The notes: generated by a model not told the origin, from the letters alone. Positions 8,345 to 16,707 are shown, counted from the stretch's first letter. The stretch is 64,000 nucleotides of DNA from F-183 sp964627455 (GCA_964627455.1 CAZVKC010000016.1:43652-107651); one strand, 5' to 3'. A program made the numbers and translations.

Positions 8345-9057
8345 GGCACGACGTGCAGTTGCGCCATCGGTTTGCGCTCCAGTTCGGAACGAAGCGCTCG
8401 CTCGAACGTCCAACGGTTCCAGGTGCGCCCGAATCGTTCTTCCGCCGACTTCAGAAATGCTTCGTCTCCGAAAGGACGCTCGTTGAACGTGCAGCGCCGC
8501 AACAGATGATCGATTTGTTCCCCGTTGCGGTAGCGGGCCGCGAGCATGTTGGACCATGCGTCGCACCCGCCGCGGATCCGCCAGAAATCCATGTCGAGGA
8601 CCTGCGCGTCATCACGGCCGTCCAGATGCGCGGCGGCGCTCGACCAGTTCCAGTCGGCCTCGCGCCGCACGAGGCCGAGGCGCAGCGGATTCTTCTCGAC
8701 GAAGCGCAGCGCGTGATGGACGTGACGGTCGGATACGACGCAGGAAAAATAGCGGGTCTGCCAGACATGGCCGCAACGTCCCTGGCGGGAATTGAAGTAG
8801 GCGGAATAACTGCCGTTGACTCGGCGCGTGAGGTCGGTGAGCGAGTCCGGGCGGCCGGGCACGACGATCAGGTGGAGATGATTCTCGAGGATCGTGTACG
8901 CCAGAAGCCGGGTATCCGAGGCCGGGAGCGCGCGGCGGAGCAGGCACAGGTAAAACGCGAAGTCCGCGGGTTCGAGGAAGACGGATTGTTTGTTGTTCCC
9001 ACGCTGAGTCAGGTGGTGGGGTCTGCCCGGCCAGACGATTCGTGCAGCTCTTGCCAT
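8314..9057 (-). CDS. REP-associated tyrosine transposase (Y1/HUH superfamily, RAYT)
   Basis: 247 residues. N-terminal RIVWPGRPHHLTQRGNN is the standard opening of this family. The HUH metal motif is NHLHLIV, and the catalytic Tyr lies in RVNGSYSAYFN. GHVWQTRYFSCVV and YIxxNP-like FVEKNPLRLGLV also match. RAYTs are single-strand transposases related to IS200/IS605 but usually domesticated and linked to REP/BIME repeats. No flanking terminal repeats and no REP-like palindromes were seen nearby, so this looks like a solitary resident gene. Its C-terminus overlaps the rhomboid gene tail-to-tail. Confidence 0.9.
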   Translation of the reverse strand: MARAARIVWPGRPHHLTQRGNNKQSVFLEPADFAFYLCLLRRALPASDTRLLAYTILENHLHLIVVPGRPDSLTDLTRRVNGSYSAYFNSRQGRCGHVWQTRYFSCVVSDRHVHHALRFVEKNPLRLGLVRREADWNWSSAAAHLDGRDDAQVLDMDFWRIRGGCDAWSNMLAARYRNGEQIDHLLRRCTFNERPFGDEAFLKSAEERFGRTWNRWTFERALRSELERKPMAQLHVVPYPRILYAGV

Positions 9058-9146
9058 ATTGACATCTTCGAGAAAATCTCACGCTTTGGCGAAACTCTTT
9101 TGCGGGGGATGCGGGTCAGATTTTCCTCGCCGGTGGTAGTCCTGTG

Positions 9147-10436
9147 ATGCATATTTCCGGTATACTCCTGCTCGTCGCCGGCTGGGCCGCAGATACGCCT
9201 ATCCCGCCGGAACTGCAACATATCGAAGGACTTGCCACAGGGACTGCGCCGGAGATCCAGGCTGCGGCGCTGTTGCGGCTGACCGAATCCTCAAAGCTCA
9301 GCAGGCCCCAGAAGCAGGAACTGATCGAACGGGCTTTCGTGCTGGCAAGCCAGGCGAAGGAGCGGTATCCGCGATTGCCGGTGTACGGCGCCGCGCCGGA
9401 CACCGTGGACGCGTACCGGAATGCCGCGTCTTCGCTACGTCTGGACCGGTTGTCGCTCGAGGTCCGCGCAGTGCAGCAGGCAGTGCTGGTGAATCCGAAA
9501 CTGGCCCGCGAACTGACGGAGCGCATCGAACGTCCGAAGCCGGGGCGCCTGGAGTGTGAGTCCGGCGCGATCCCGGACCTCACCGAATACTTCGGGCTGT
9601 TTTCCGACGCATCGCAGCAGATCGACGGAATGGAATCGGCGTTGGAGGCCGTGGCGCTGGCCCGCGTGGTCCGCGATGAGACGAAGGCGCTGGCGTTTGC
9701 CGCGAGGCTTGCCTCGCTGCCGGCGGATAGCCGTGCGTTCGCGGCGACGTGGGAATCGCTGCAGGCGGAACTGACACGGATCCGCAGCGCGTTCCCGGCC
9801 CCGGCGGTGCACGAAGGCATCCGCAAGTATCTGATCACGCAGTTGACCGGACCGCGGTGCGCGGACGCGGGCCATGTGTTTCAATCCGCGCGGTCGATGG
9901 TGGAATGGTTCAACGCGGGAGTGGCAGGCAACGCGATCGAAGAATCCGAACTGAAGCCGCCGAAGCCGGAAGGGCGCATCAAGACGGAATCCTATTGGGA
10001 ATCCGACGACAACAAGGGACTCATGGAAGGGCTGCGCAAACTGCGGTTCTCGACGGCGGGTTTGCCGTTCACGGTGGAAGAGCGGCGGCGGGAGGAATGG
10101 AAGCAGGCGCTCGAGGATTTCCTGCGCCAGATGCGCGGCGCGAACCCCGGCTTTCACCAGACGGCCGCGCTGTTGCAGGCGTTGATCGAGTTTACGCCGC
10201 AGGGTCCGGAACGGGACCGATTGTTTGCGGCGTATATCGACGCGCTGCGGACGTCGAACCTGCAGCGGGAATCCCCGCCCGAGTGGATGTGGCGGGCCGA
10301 TGCGCTGTACCGGATGCTGGAGCGGGATCCGGCGGACCGGTCGCGGGTTTTGACAGCATTCCGAAACTCGAACGCGGCGCCGCTCATCTTATATGCATGG
10401 TTCGTTGAGAACATGGGATCCAACGGAATGTTCTGA
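9147..10436 (+). CDS. Secreted protein of unknown function
   Basis: 429 residues from ATG 9147 (GTG 9144 is in frame directly before it). A short signal peptide (MHISGILLLVAGWAADT) is followed by a largely alpha-helical, Ala/Leu/Arg/Glu-rich sequence without transmembrane segments. Recognisable phrases are QIDGMESALEAVALARVV, ARSMVEWFNAG and YWESDDNKG, none of which I can assign to a family. The repeating helix pattern suggests an alpha-solenoid. It lies 17 bases upstream of the TlpA-like gene, so co-transcription is likely. No catalytic motif is visible. Confidence 0.75.
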   Translation: MHISGILLLVAGWAADTPIPPELQHIEGLATGTAPEIQAAALLRLTESSKLSRPQKQELIERAFVLASQAKERYPRLPVYGAAPDTVDAYRNAASSLRLDRLSLEVRAVQQAVLVNPKLARELTERIERPKPGRLECESGAIPDLTEYFGLFSDASQQIDGMESALEAVALARVVRDETKALAFAARLASLPADSRAFAATWESLQAELTRIRSAFPAPAVHEGIRKYLITQLTGPRCADAGHVFQSARSMVEWFNAGVAGNAIEESELKPPKPEGRIKTESYWESDDNKGLMEGLRKLRFSTAGLPFTVEERRREEWKQALEDFLRQMRGANPGFHQTAALLQALIEFTPQGPERDRLFAAYIDALRTSNLQRESPPEWMWRADALYRMLERDPADRSRVLTAFRNSNAAPLILYAWFVENMGSNGMF

Positions 10437-10453
10437 GGTTCACGAGCAATATA

Positions 10454-11056
10454 ATGAAAAGAGTGTTATTTCGAACTGCCTTTATCATCGCCGCGGGACT
10501 GGCTCTGATCACGGGATGCGCCCGGGATCCGCGCAGCGTGCAAGCCGCCGTCAAGCCGACGAAGGATCGCAAAGCAGCTCCGGAGTTCACGCTGAAGGAC
10601 TCGAACGGGCAGATCGTCAAGCTGTCGGACTACAAGGGCAAGGTCGTACTGCTGAATTTCTGGGCGACCTGGTGTGGTCCGTGCAAGATCGAGATTCCGT
10701 GGTTCAAGGAGTTCGAGACCACGTATAAGAACAAGGGCTTCGCCGTGCTCGGCGTGGCGATGGACGACGAGGGTTGGGAAATCGTGAAGCCCTACGTCGA
10801 ACAGCAGAAAATCAACTACCGCACGCTGCTCGGCACCGAGCAGGTCGGCAATCTGTACGGCGGGGTGGAAAGCCTGCCGACGTCGTTCGTGATCGATCGC
10901 GAAGGACGCATTGCCGCGGTTCATGTGGGACTGGTAAGCAAGAGTGTATACGTCAATGACCTCAAAGATCTTCTCGAAGCGCCGGCAACCAAGAAGGCTT
11001 CTATCCTTCCTGGCGGCAGCGGCGCTCCTGTGCTCGGCTTCGTTCGCGCAGATTAA
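10454..11056 (+). CDS. TlpA/ResA-like thioredoxin-fold lipoprotein
   Basis: 200 residues. A lipoprotein signal with lipobox LITG-C22 anchors it outside the cytoplasmic membrane. The AhpC/TSA-TlpA fold follows: APEFTLKDSNGQIVKLSDYKGK, LLNFWATW-C74-G-P-C77, and the cis-Pro region ESLPTSFVIDREG. The WCGPC active site indicates a periplasmic thiol-disulfide reductant, often used in cytochrome c maturation. The last ~33 residues (after DLKDLLEA) do not look like family sequence: they are read from the region that also encodes the signal peptide of the next gene in another frame (about 101 bp overlap). Confidence 0.92.
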   Translation: MKRVLFRTAFIIAAGLALITGCARDPRSVQAAVKPTKDRKAAPEFTLKDSNGQIVKLSDYKGKVVLLNFWATWCGPCKIEIPWFKEFETTYKNKGFAVLGVAMDDEGWEIVKPYVEQQKINYRTLLGTEQVGNLYGGVESLPTSFVIDREGRIAAVHVGLVSKSVYVNDLKDLLEAPATKKASILPGGSGAPVLGFVRAD

Positions 11057-11462
11057 CCAGTTGACGGTGGAGCCTCCGCCGTCGATCACCATCAAGCGGG
11101 GCGGCGCGGCGTCGGTCAAGATCAAGGTCCACGTCAAGCCGGGGTTCCACTGCAATACGAACACGCCCTCTGACGATTACCTGATCCCGCTGCGGCTGAC
11201 GTTTGCCGCGAGCCCCAACGGTGTCGAATCGACGGGTGTCACGTATCCGAAGGGCAAGGACGAGAAGTACAGCTTTTCGCCCAAGCCGCTGAACGTGTAT
11301 TCGGGCGAGTTCGAGATCACGGCTGCGTTCAAGGCGGGGCCGGATGCGAAGAAGGGTTCGACGAACGTCGCCGGCAAGTTGCGTTATCAGGCCTGCAACG
11401 ACACGATGTGCTTCGCGCCGAAGACCATCGAGGTGCAGATTCCGGCCGTGGTTATCGATTGA
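10956..11462 (+). CDS. Secreted DsbD N-terminal-domain-like protein
   Basis: 168 residues from ATG 10956 (GTG 10944 is four codons upstream). A basic N-region and hydrophobic core (RRLLSFLAAAALLCSASFAQ) form a clear signal peptide lying inside the end of the TlpA-like gene. The mature part is a beta-rich domain resembling the immunoglobulin-like N-terminal domain of DsbD: VHVKPGFHCNTNTPSD, TYPKGKDEKYSF, and RYQACNDTMCFAPK, where the Cys pair would be redox active. Without the DsbD membrane and C-terminal parts it may act as a soluble partner of the adjacent TlpA-like protein in periplasmic disulfide exchange. The next gene starts at TTG overlapping the TGA stop. Confidence 0.82.
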   Translation: MTSKIFSKRRQPRRLLSFLAAAALLCSASFAQINQLTVEPPPSITIKRGGAASVKIKVHVKPGFHCNTNTPSDDYLIPLRLTFAASPNGVESTGVTYPKGKDEKYSFSPKPLNVYSGEFEITAAFKAGPDAKKGSTNVAGKLRYQACNDTMCFAPKTIEVQIPAVVID

Positions 11463-12277
11463 CGCGCAGGCTGTTGATCCGCCCGGGCGGAATCGGCGAT
11501 TGCCTGCTGTGTTTCCCCGCCATGGAAGCGCTGCGCGCGGACTACACGGAAGTGTGGGTCCCCGGGCCGGTGGTTCCACTCGTTCGTTTCGCAAATCACG
11601 TGCGTTCGATCGCGTCGACTGGACTCGACACGCTCGGCATTCCGTGTCGTGCGCCGTCGGCGCGGCTGGTCGAAGATCTGCGCAGTTTCGATTCGATCGT
11701 TTCCTGGTATGGCGCGAATCGCGAGGAGTTCGCGATGGCGATGCGGGATCTTGGCCTCGCGCCGGAGTTCCGCACGGCGCTGCCCCCCGCGGATTCGCAG
11801 GTCCACGCGGTGGATTTTTTTCTTGGAGGCGCTGCGTCTGGCACCGCGTATCCTTCGTTGACACCGGAAGTGGAAGCCGGCGGCGCGCCTTATATCGCGA
11901 TTCATCCCTTTTCCGGGTCGACCAACAAGAACTGGCCGCTGTCGAAGTTCCGCGAGTTGGAGGCACGGCTGCCCTTCCCTGCGGTGTACTGCGCGAGTCC
12001 CGAACAACCGCTGGCCGGCGCAGTGCAGTATGCTGACTTGTACCGCCTTGCCGGTTGGATTCGCGGCGCGGCGGCCTATATCGGCAATGATTCCGGCATC
12101 ACACATCTCGCGGCGGCCACGGGTGTCCCCACGGTCGCTCTCTTCGGATACAGTAACTCCCGCATCTGGGCTCCCCGCGGACCCCACGTGCGCATCGTCG
12201 AGCGAAGCAGCCTCGCGGATATCGAGACGGACGCTGTTGTCGACGCTCTGCGGAGCGTTCTACAGCCTCGCGGCTGA
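11459..12277 (+). CDS. Glycosyltransferase family 9 (heptosyltransferase-like)
   Basis: 272 residues using a TTG start that overlaps the previous stop (TTGA). The N-terminal RRLLIRPGGIGDCLLCFPAMEALR is the GT9 opening. The nucleotide-sugar site appears as IAIHPFSGSTNKNWPLSKF and the C-terminal AAAYIGNDSGITHLAAATGVPTVALFG is the classic donor-binding block (split here across IGNDSG and HLAAA). It is shorter than the usual 320-350 residues, mainly in the N-terminal acceptor domain. It probably adds heptose or a related sugar to lipopolysaccharide. It may be translationally coupled to the DsbD-like gene, but a functional link is not obvious. Confidence 0.88.
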   Translation: MTRRLLIRPGGIGDCLLCFPAMEALRADYTEVWVPGPVVPLVRFANHVRSIASTGLDTLGIPCRAPSARLVEDLRSFDSIVSWYGANREEFAMAMRDLGLAPEFRTALPPADSQVHAVDFFLGGAASGTAYPSLTPEVEAGGAPYIAIHPFSGSTNKNWPLSKFRELEARLPFPAVYCASPEQPLAGAVQYADLYRLAGWIRGAAAYIGNDSGITHLAAATGVPTVALFGYSNSRIWAPRGPHVRIVERSSLADIETDAVVDALRSVLQPRG

Positions 12278-13151
12278 AAAGCCGGAGATCGCAACGGACG
12301 CTGTTCGCAACCCGTATGGACTTGTGACGGGTCCCGACAAGGCGCTGTACATTTGCGAGATCGACAACCATCGCGTCAGCCGGCTGGACCTCAAATCGCA
12401 CAAGCTCACCGTTGCGGCCGAAGGCGGCCTGCAACAACCGTACGAGGTCCGCTTCGACAAGCGCGGCAACATGTTCTTCGTCGACATGCCGGCGCACAAG
12501 GTGTACAAGCTGGATGCGAAGACGAAGAAGTTATCGGTGATCGCAGGCACGGGCGAACCTGGTTTTTCGGGCGACGGCGGACCCGCTTTGCAGGCGCAGT
12601 TCCGGCAGCCGCACAGCATCGTCTTCGACCCGCAGGGACGCTTGCTCGTCTGCGACATCGGCAATCACCGAATCCGGCGCGTTGATCTCACGACGGGCGT
12701 GATCGACACGTTCGCGGGCACGGGCGAACGCAAGCCGACTCCTGATGGCGCGCCGCTTGAAGGCACGCCGCTGAATGGTCCGCGGGCGATCGACTTCGAC
12801 AAGCAGGGCAACCTGTGGCTCGTGCTGCGCGAAGGCAACGTTGTACTGCAGTTGGTGGACGGCAAGTGGCGGCATGTCGCAGGCACGGGCGAAAAGGGAC
12901 TCACAGACGGCGTCGCGAAGACCGCGAAACTCAATGGTCCCAAGGGTATTTCGTGCGCGCCCGACGGCATGGTGTACATCGCCGATACGGAAAACCATGC
13001 GGTCCGCCGCATTGATCCGAAAGCAGGGACCATTGCAACGGTGGCCACCGGCATGAAGCGGCCGCATGGCGTGTTCGTGGATCGCAAAGGCGTCGTTTAT
13101 GTCGGCGACAGCGAGTTCCACAGGGTGCTTGTGCTGCGCGGCGGACGCTGA
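12237..13151 (+). CDS. NHL-repeat beta-propeller protein (start uncertain)
   Basis: About 304 residues if translation starts at TTG 12237 inside the end of the GT9 gene (41-bp overlap). The frame is open further upstream, and SRRTLLSTLCGAFYSLAA just before and after this point reads like a Tat or Sec signal, so the true start may be slightly upstream. Six NHL-type blades follow: NPYGLVTGPDKALYICEIDN, QPHSIVFDPQGRLLVCDIGN, GPRAIDFDKQGNLWLV, GPKGISCAPDGMVYIADTEN and RPHGVFVDRKGVVYVGDS. Linkers read AGTGEPGFSGDGGPA, common in acidobacterial secreted NHL proteins. Predicted exported binding propeller; no catalytic residues evident. Confidence 0.82.
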   Translation: MSTLCGAFYSLAAEKPEIATDAVRNPYGLVTGPDKALYICEIDNHRVSRLDLKSHKLTVAAEGGLQQPYEVRFDKRGNMFFVDMPAHKVYKLDAKTKKLSVIAGTGEPGFSGDGGPALQAQFRQPHSIVFDPQGRLLVCDIGNHRIRRVDLTTGVIDTFAGTGERKPTPDGAPLEGTPLNGPRAIDFDKQGNLWLVLREGNVVLQLVDGKWRHVAGTGEKGLTDGVAKTAKLNGPKGISCAPDGMVYIADTENHAVRRIDPKAGTIATVATGMKRPHGVFVDRKGVVYVGDSEFHRVLVLRGGR

Positions 13152-13219
13152 AGCGTTCCAGGGACGCCGTTGATGGAGGCGTCCCAATCGATGTAGTGAA
13201 TCGTGCATGGCAGGAACAT
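13097..13219 (-). CDS. Possible small protein (40 aa) with strong ribosome binding site
   Basis: ATG 13219 lies 13 bases after the stop of the 475-residue gene and is preceded by AAGGAGG at good spacing (AAGGAGGATCCATC then ATG). The reading frame encodes MFLPCTIHYIDWDASINGV and about 20 further residues, ending inside the 3' end of the convergent NHL gene. No family is recognised. The strong Shine-Dalgarno and operon position argue for translation; the short length and 55-base antisense overlap argue for caution. Confidence 0.4.
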   Translation of the reverse strand: MFLPCTIHYIDWDASINGVPGTLQRPPRSTSTLWNSLSPT

Positions 13220-13232
13220 GATGGATCCTCCT

Positions 13233-14660
13233 TCAGGCGGCATCCTCGGTGGGCATGCGGTTGTTGATGTGCCAGTAGCCATCGACGGTTTCGATGCGAA
13301 CGTCCATTGGCGGTTCGCCGCTGATGGCGCAATGCATGGCGGACATCGCCTCGAGAAACACGGCGGATTCCAGTTCTTTGATCATGTTGTGGCGGAAGAT
13401 CCTGGGCAGCAGAGCCCGGAAATCGACAGCCAGCGCGTCGGAGCACTTCCGAACAAGGCGCGGCGACTCGGCGGACTTCACCTCGTTCGCATAACGCATC
13501 AGCGCATTGATGAGCAGTTCTTCGGAGTGCAGCATGCCTCGGATCGCCTTGTTCCGCATGCCGCGATCGGCGATTCGCGCGGCGAGGAATTGCGGCTCTT
13601 CGCTGCGATAGCGAGCCGCCAGATTGGGCTTGCCGGTTGCATCCAGGTATGCGGCCATTTGTTCCAGTGCGTTTTCAAGACGCGGAACAGCGCGCTGGAA
13701 CTGGTCTGACATCATGCCATCGTCGAGCACGTCGTAACAAAGGTCGGTACGGCCGTTCTCCGCCCAGGGGCGCAGACAGTTGAACAGCAGGGCCTGGCGG
13801 CAACCTTCGACATCTTCGAATCCCTCCGGGCTGGACGTCTGCAGGGCGAGATTCCAGCGGCGCAGGATCCACTGGACGGCAAGCGCGGTGCGAGCCCACA
13901 CCAGGTGATAGCGGCCATGATGCGAGCGCGGACTCTTGCGCCAGGCTTCAACCGCACGGGACGAAACACGCATGTCGATGGCGGAGACGGGAATGTCTTG
14001 CGGAAGCCCGCGGATCCCCCAGCGCGCCGCGAGGCCGTCGATCCAGGGATGACGAAACAGGCCGTTGCGGCAACCCAGAAAGAAGCGGAACGGCAGATCG
14101 CGATCCGGGCCGGGTTGGAAAACACCGGCGGACACGCGCGTCACGATATCACCGAGAGACAGAGGATCGACGCCTTCGGCCGCCTGCACCCATCCGTGTT
14201 TTTGCACAAATTTCATCCGGTCGAGAAGCGCGAAGCGGTTGGTCCACATGCTGCGCGTGAAGTAGGGGAGATAGAGTTCGGTCCACGGGCGATTGCCTGC
14301 AGTGCGGCGAACGCTGTCGCAGGCGCGCGACAGGCTGGCAAAATTCTCCCGCGCGGCGCTGACGGCGGCCGGGGTTTTGAGCGGCCCGAAAAAGGCGCTA
14401 AATCGCCAAGCCATCCATTTCGGGAGACTCTGAACGCGATCGAGCGATTGCAGGGCGCCGAGGATGTGCGAGACTTCGAGTCCATGCGATTCGGGATCGG
14501 GGCCATCGTAGGGGCCGCCATCCCGGGGCGAGCGTGAGGCGAGCCCCATCAAAGCGAGTTCGAGACGGTCGGCGGGCACAGGCGTCCCGAAATCGGCGTC
14601 GAGATGCGCGGGGCCGGATTCCCGCAGCCAGCAGACTTGAATAAGAGTGTTCGGATTCAT
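13233..14660 (-). CDS. Conserved-looking protein of unknown function (475 aa)
   Basis: 475 residues. The start is fixed by a near-perfect Shine-Dalgarno (GGAGGTAACA then ATG). There is no signal peptide or membrane segment, so it is probably cytoplasmic. It is rich in Trp, Arg and hydrophobic helices; phrases include LPKWMAWRFSAFFGPLKTP, TELYLPYFTRSMWTNRFALL, YHLVWARTALAVQWILRRWN and DVLDDGMMSDQFQRAVPRL. I cannot place it in a family. A terminator-shaped hairpin lies in its 5' leader, suggesting transcription attenuation or an upstream small RNA. A possible 40-residue protein follows immediately. Confidence 0.75.
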   Translation of the reverse strand: MNPNTLIQVCWLRESGPAHLDADFGTPVPADRLELALMGLASRSPRDGGPYDGPDPESHGLEVSHILGALQSLDRVQSLPKWMAWRFSAFFGPLKTPAAVSAARENFASLSRACDSVRRTAGNRPWTELYLPYFTRSMWTNRFALLDRMKFVQKHGWVQAAEGVDPLSLGDIVTRVSAGVFQPGPDRDLPFRFFLGCRNGLFRHPWIDGLAARWGIRGLPQDIPVSAIDMRVSSRAVEAWRKSPRSHHGRYHLVWARTALAVQWILRRWNLALQTSSPEGFEDVEGCRQALLFNCLRPWAENGRTDLCYDVLDDGMMSDQFQRAVPRLENALEQMAAYLDATGKPNLAARYRSEEPQFLAARIADRGMRNKAIRGMLHSEELLINALMRYANEVKSAESPRLVRKCSDALAVDFRALLPRIFRHNMIKELESAVFLEAMSAMHCAISGEPPMDVRIETVDGYWHINNRMPTEDAA

Positions 14661-14698
14661 TGTTACCTCCGGGTCATTCCAGAAGAAGTGGCCGGTCC

Positions 14699-14732
14699 AA
14701 AAAAATCAGGGCGGACACGAAGTCCGCCCTGA
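14699..14732 (-). terminator. Terminator hairpin in the leader of the 475-aa gene (possible attenuator)
   Basis: A perfect 11-bp stem (TCAGGGCGGAC with GTCCGCCCTGA) encloses a five-base TTCG-type loop on the minus strand and is followed there by seven consecutive T. It reads as an intrinsic terminator only for leftward transcription. It sits 39-72 bases upstream of the minus-strand start codon at 14660, and no other minus-strand gene lies between it and 16009. Confidence 0.75.
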
Positions 14733-14925
14733 CCAAGGAGTCTCCCAAACCAACAACTTCTCTACCCGCCTTGAGTGTATGAAATGAAAGTCGAAAAACG
14801 GATCGCCGAAATTGACCTCCGGGGGCGGCGCCCCTCGTAACCGATTGAACATCAGGATCTTACGGACACGAAAATATTTTTTGCCAAGTTGTGAACGGGG
14901 GTCCGCGGGGTTGTACCATACGGGA

Positions 14926-16005
14926 GTGGCGGCGAGTATTCAACCGGTACATACCCTGTACGGCGGCGCGCATCTGTTCCGCGCCGGAACCATTTCGAAA
15001 ATAGGCGGGCTGGCGCGGAAGGCGTTCGAGCAGTTTGGACCGATCGGCAAAAATCCAGCCCGGATCGAAGCCAAGTTGCGAACTTCACCGGTCGAGGATT
15101 TCCGCATCGATTTCGAGGACGGCTACGGCGTGCGGTCAAGTGATGAGGAAGACCGTCATGCGGTGGAGGCAGCGCGGGCACTGAACGAATCCGAGGACCT
15201 GCCGGCTTTCGTCGGGATCCGCATCAAGTCGTTTGGCGCCGAAACGCGTGCTCGCGCGGAACGGACACTGCAACTGGTCCTGGAACATCTGGACGTGATC
15301 CCCGCGAACTTCGCCGTGACGCTGCCGAAGATCAAGAGTCCCGATGAGGTGCATGCGCTGGCGTCGCAACTTCCGGCGTGGGTGGCGATCGAGACTCTGA
15401 TCGAGACGACACAGATACTGCCGCACCTGCGCGAGTTGCCGGACGCCGCGGGCGGGCGGCTGCGAGCGGCACATTTCGGCCCCTACGATTTTCTGTCGAA
15501 TTGCGGGTTGCTGTCGGTGGATCAGGAACTGCATCATCCGCTGTGCGACACGGCCCGTCATCAGATGCTGATCGCGTTTTCGGGCACGGGCGTGACACTG
15601 GCGGATGGTCCGACCAAGACGCTGCCGCTGGGGAGTGATCCGAACGACATCCACCACGCGTGGGACCTCCACCGGCGCAACATCCGGCGGTCGATCCAGC
15701 ATGGGTTCCATCAGAGTTGGGATCTACACCCGGCGCAGTTACCCGCGCGCTACGCCGCGATCTTCGATCTGTTTCACGAAACGGCCGCGGCGACGGCAAA
15801 GCGACTGCAGAATTTTCTGGAGCAGGCGGCTCAGGCGACGGCGCTCGGAACAGCGTTCGACGACGCGGCAACTGCGATGGGTTACCTGAACTACTTCGAA
15901 CGGGCGCTGCATTGCGGCGCGATGACCGCGGAGGAGATTCAGCAGTTGACCGGACTCACTACGGAACAAATCACGTCCCGCCGGCTCGATTGGATGGTGA
16001 GCTGA
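14926..16005 (+). CDS. CitE/HpcH-HpaI-superfamily lyase (DUF6986-like)
   Basis: 359 residues from GTG 14926; TTG 14911 is an alternative and the frame is open further upstream. The fold signature of the CitE/HpaI TIM barrel is clear: EDFRIDFEDGYG, FVGIRIKSF, NFAVTLPKI, WVAIETLIETTQ, RAAHFGPYDFLSNCGL, AFSGTGVTLADGPTKTLPLG and QSWDLHPAQLPARYAAIF. The Asp/Glu of DFEDG and the Glu of ETLIE are the expected metal and substrate residues. The reaction is probably a retro-aldol or Claisen-type C-C cleavage on an oxo-acid or acyl-CoA, but the substrate is unknown. It converges with the patatin gene, stops three bases apart. Confidence 0.85.
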   Translation: MAASIQPVHTLYGGAHLFRAGTISKIGGLARKAFEQFGPIGKNPARIEAKLRTSPVEDFRIDFEDGYGVRSSDEEDRHAVEAARALNESEDLPAFVGIRIKSFGAETRARAERTLQLVLEHLDVIPANFAVTLPKIKSPDEVHALASQLPAWVAIETLIETTQILPHLRELPDAAGGRLRAAHFGPYDFLSNCGLLSVDQELHHPLCDTARHQMLIAFSGTGVTLADGPTKTLPLGSDPNDIHHAWDLHRRNIRRSIQHGFHQSWDLHPAQLPARYAAIFDLFHETAAATAKRLQNFLEQAAQATALGTAFDDAATAMGYLNYFERALHCGAMTAEEIQQLTGLTTEQITSRRLDWMVS

Positions 16006-16008
16006 GTA

Positions 16009-16707
16009 TCAGTCGATCTGAAGCGCGCCGGTATCGACAAGACGCAGGGCGTCCTCTTCGCCGAGGCGGATCCAGCGTTCGGCACGGGCGCGGTCCCAAC
16101 ACAGCATGTCGGTGAGAGTCCATCCCAGGCGTTTGGCGGGTTTGATCTGGATCGCGTCGACGCCGCCGAAACCGCCCCATGTCATGCAATTGATGCCGAG
16201 GATCTTCGAAGCGCCGAGATCTTTTGCCGCGAATAACGGCAGGGGATCGATGAGGCCTCCATCCGCGTAGGTAACACCATCGATCTTCTGCAGGTCGAAG
16301 ACGCCGGGAATTGCGCACGATGCCGCGAGGTGGCGCCACGTGATGTCGTGATCTTTGAAGACGACGGGGCGGAGGGTCCAGCCTTTGCGCGCGAGTACGG
16401 CAAGCGGGATCCTCGGCTGTAGTTCGCGATGCATGCGCTGCATCACCGCATAGGCATTGGCCGGGTCGACGACACCGTGCGTGAGACTGGCGGGCCAGCG
16501 GAGATGGTAGGTAGCGAGGTCCTCGCCTTCGAGCCAGTGCTGTTCGAGGAGGTCCGGCGGCGCGCCGCTGGCGACAACCCAGGCGTTGAGGGATCCGATG
16601 GAGACGCCGACCACGAGATCCGGCTGGAAATGGCGGGAGAGCACCTTCCAGGCGCCCGCCTGGTACGCGCCATACATGCCTCCGCCGGAAAAAACGAGCG
16701 CCCGCAC
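16009..16707 (-). CDS. Patatin-like phospholipase
   Basis: 232 residues from GTG 16707, chosen because RALVFSGGGMYGAYQAGAW is the standard beginning of the patatin fold. The oxyanion-hole glycines are at 8-10, the nucleophile Ser36 is in GVSIGSLN, and the dyad Asp is in YADGGLIDPLP. It is predicted to hydrolyse acyl esters of phospholipids or related lipids, in the cytoplasm since no signal peptide is present. It is divergent from the next gene with only 18 bases between the two start codons, so the promoters must overlap the coding ends. Confidence 0.9.
   Translation of the reverse strand: MRALVFSGGGMYGAYQAGAWKVLSRHFQPDLVVGVSIGSLNAWVVASGAPPDLLEQHWLEGEDLATYHLRWPASLTHGVVDPANAYAVMQRMHRELQPRIPLAVLARKGWTLRPVVFKDHDITWRHLAASCAIPGVFDLQKIDGVTYADGGLIDPLPLFAAKDLGASKILGINCMTWGGFGGVDAIQIKPAKRLGWTLTDMLCWDRARAERWIRLGEEDALRLVDTGALQID

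Noticed and set aside
5433..9057. BMC operon as part of a mobile island because of the adjacent transposase
   Set aside because: The transposase is a solitary RAYT without repeats, separated by the rhomboid gene, and composition of the BMC genes looks the same as their neighbours.
9059..9087. TTGACA on the plus strand before the unknown secreted protein
   Set aside because: At 16-18 base spacing the -10 region is CGCTTT-like, with no acceptable match.
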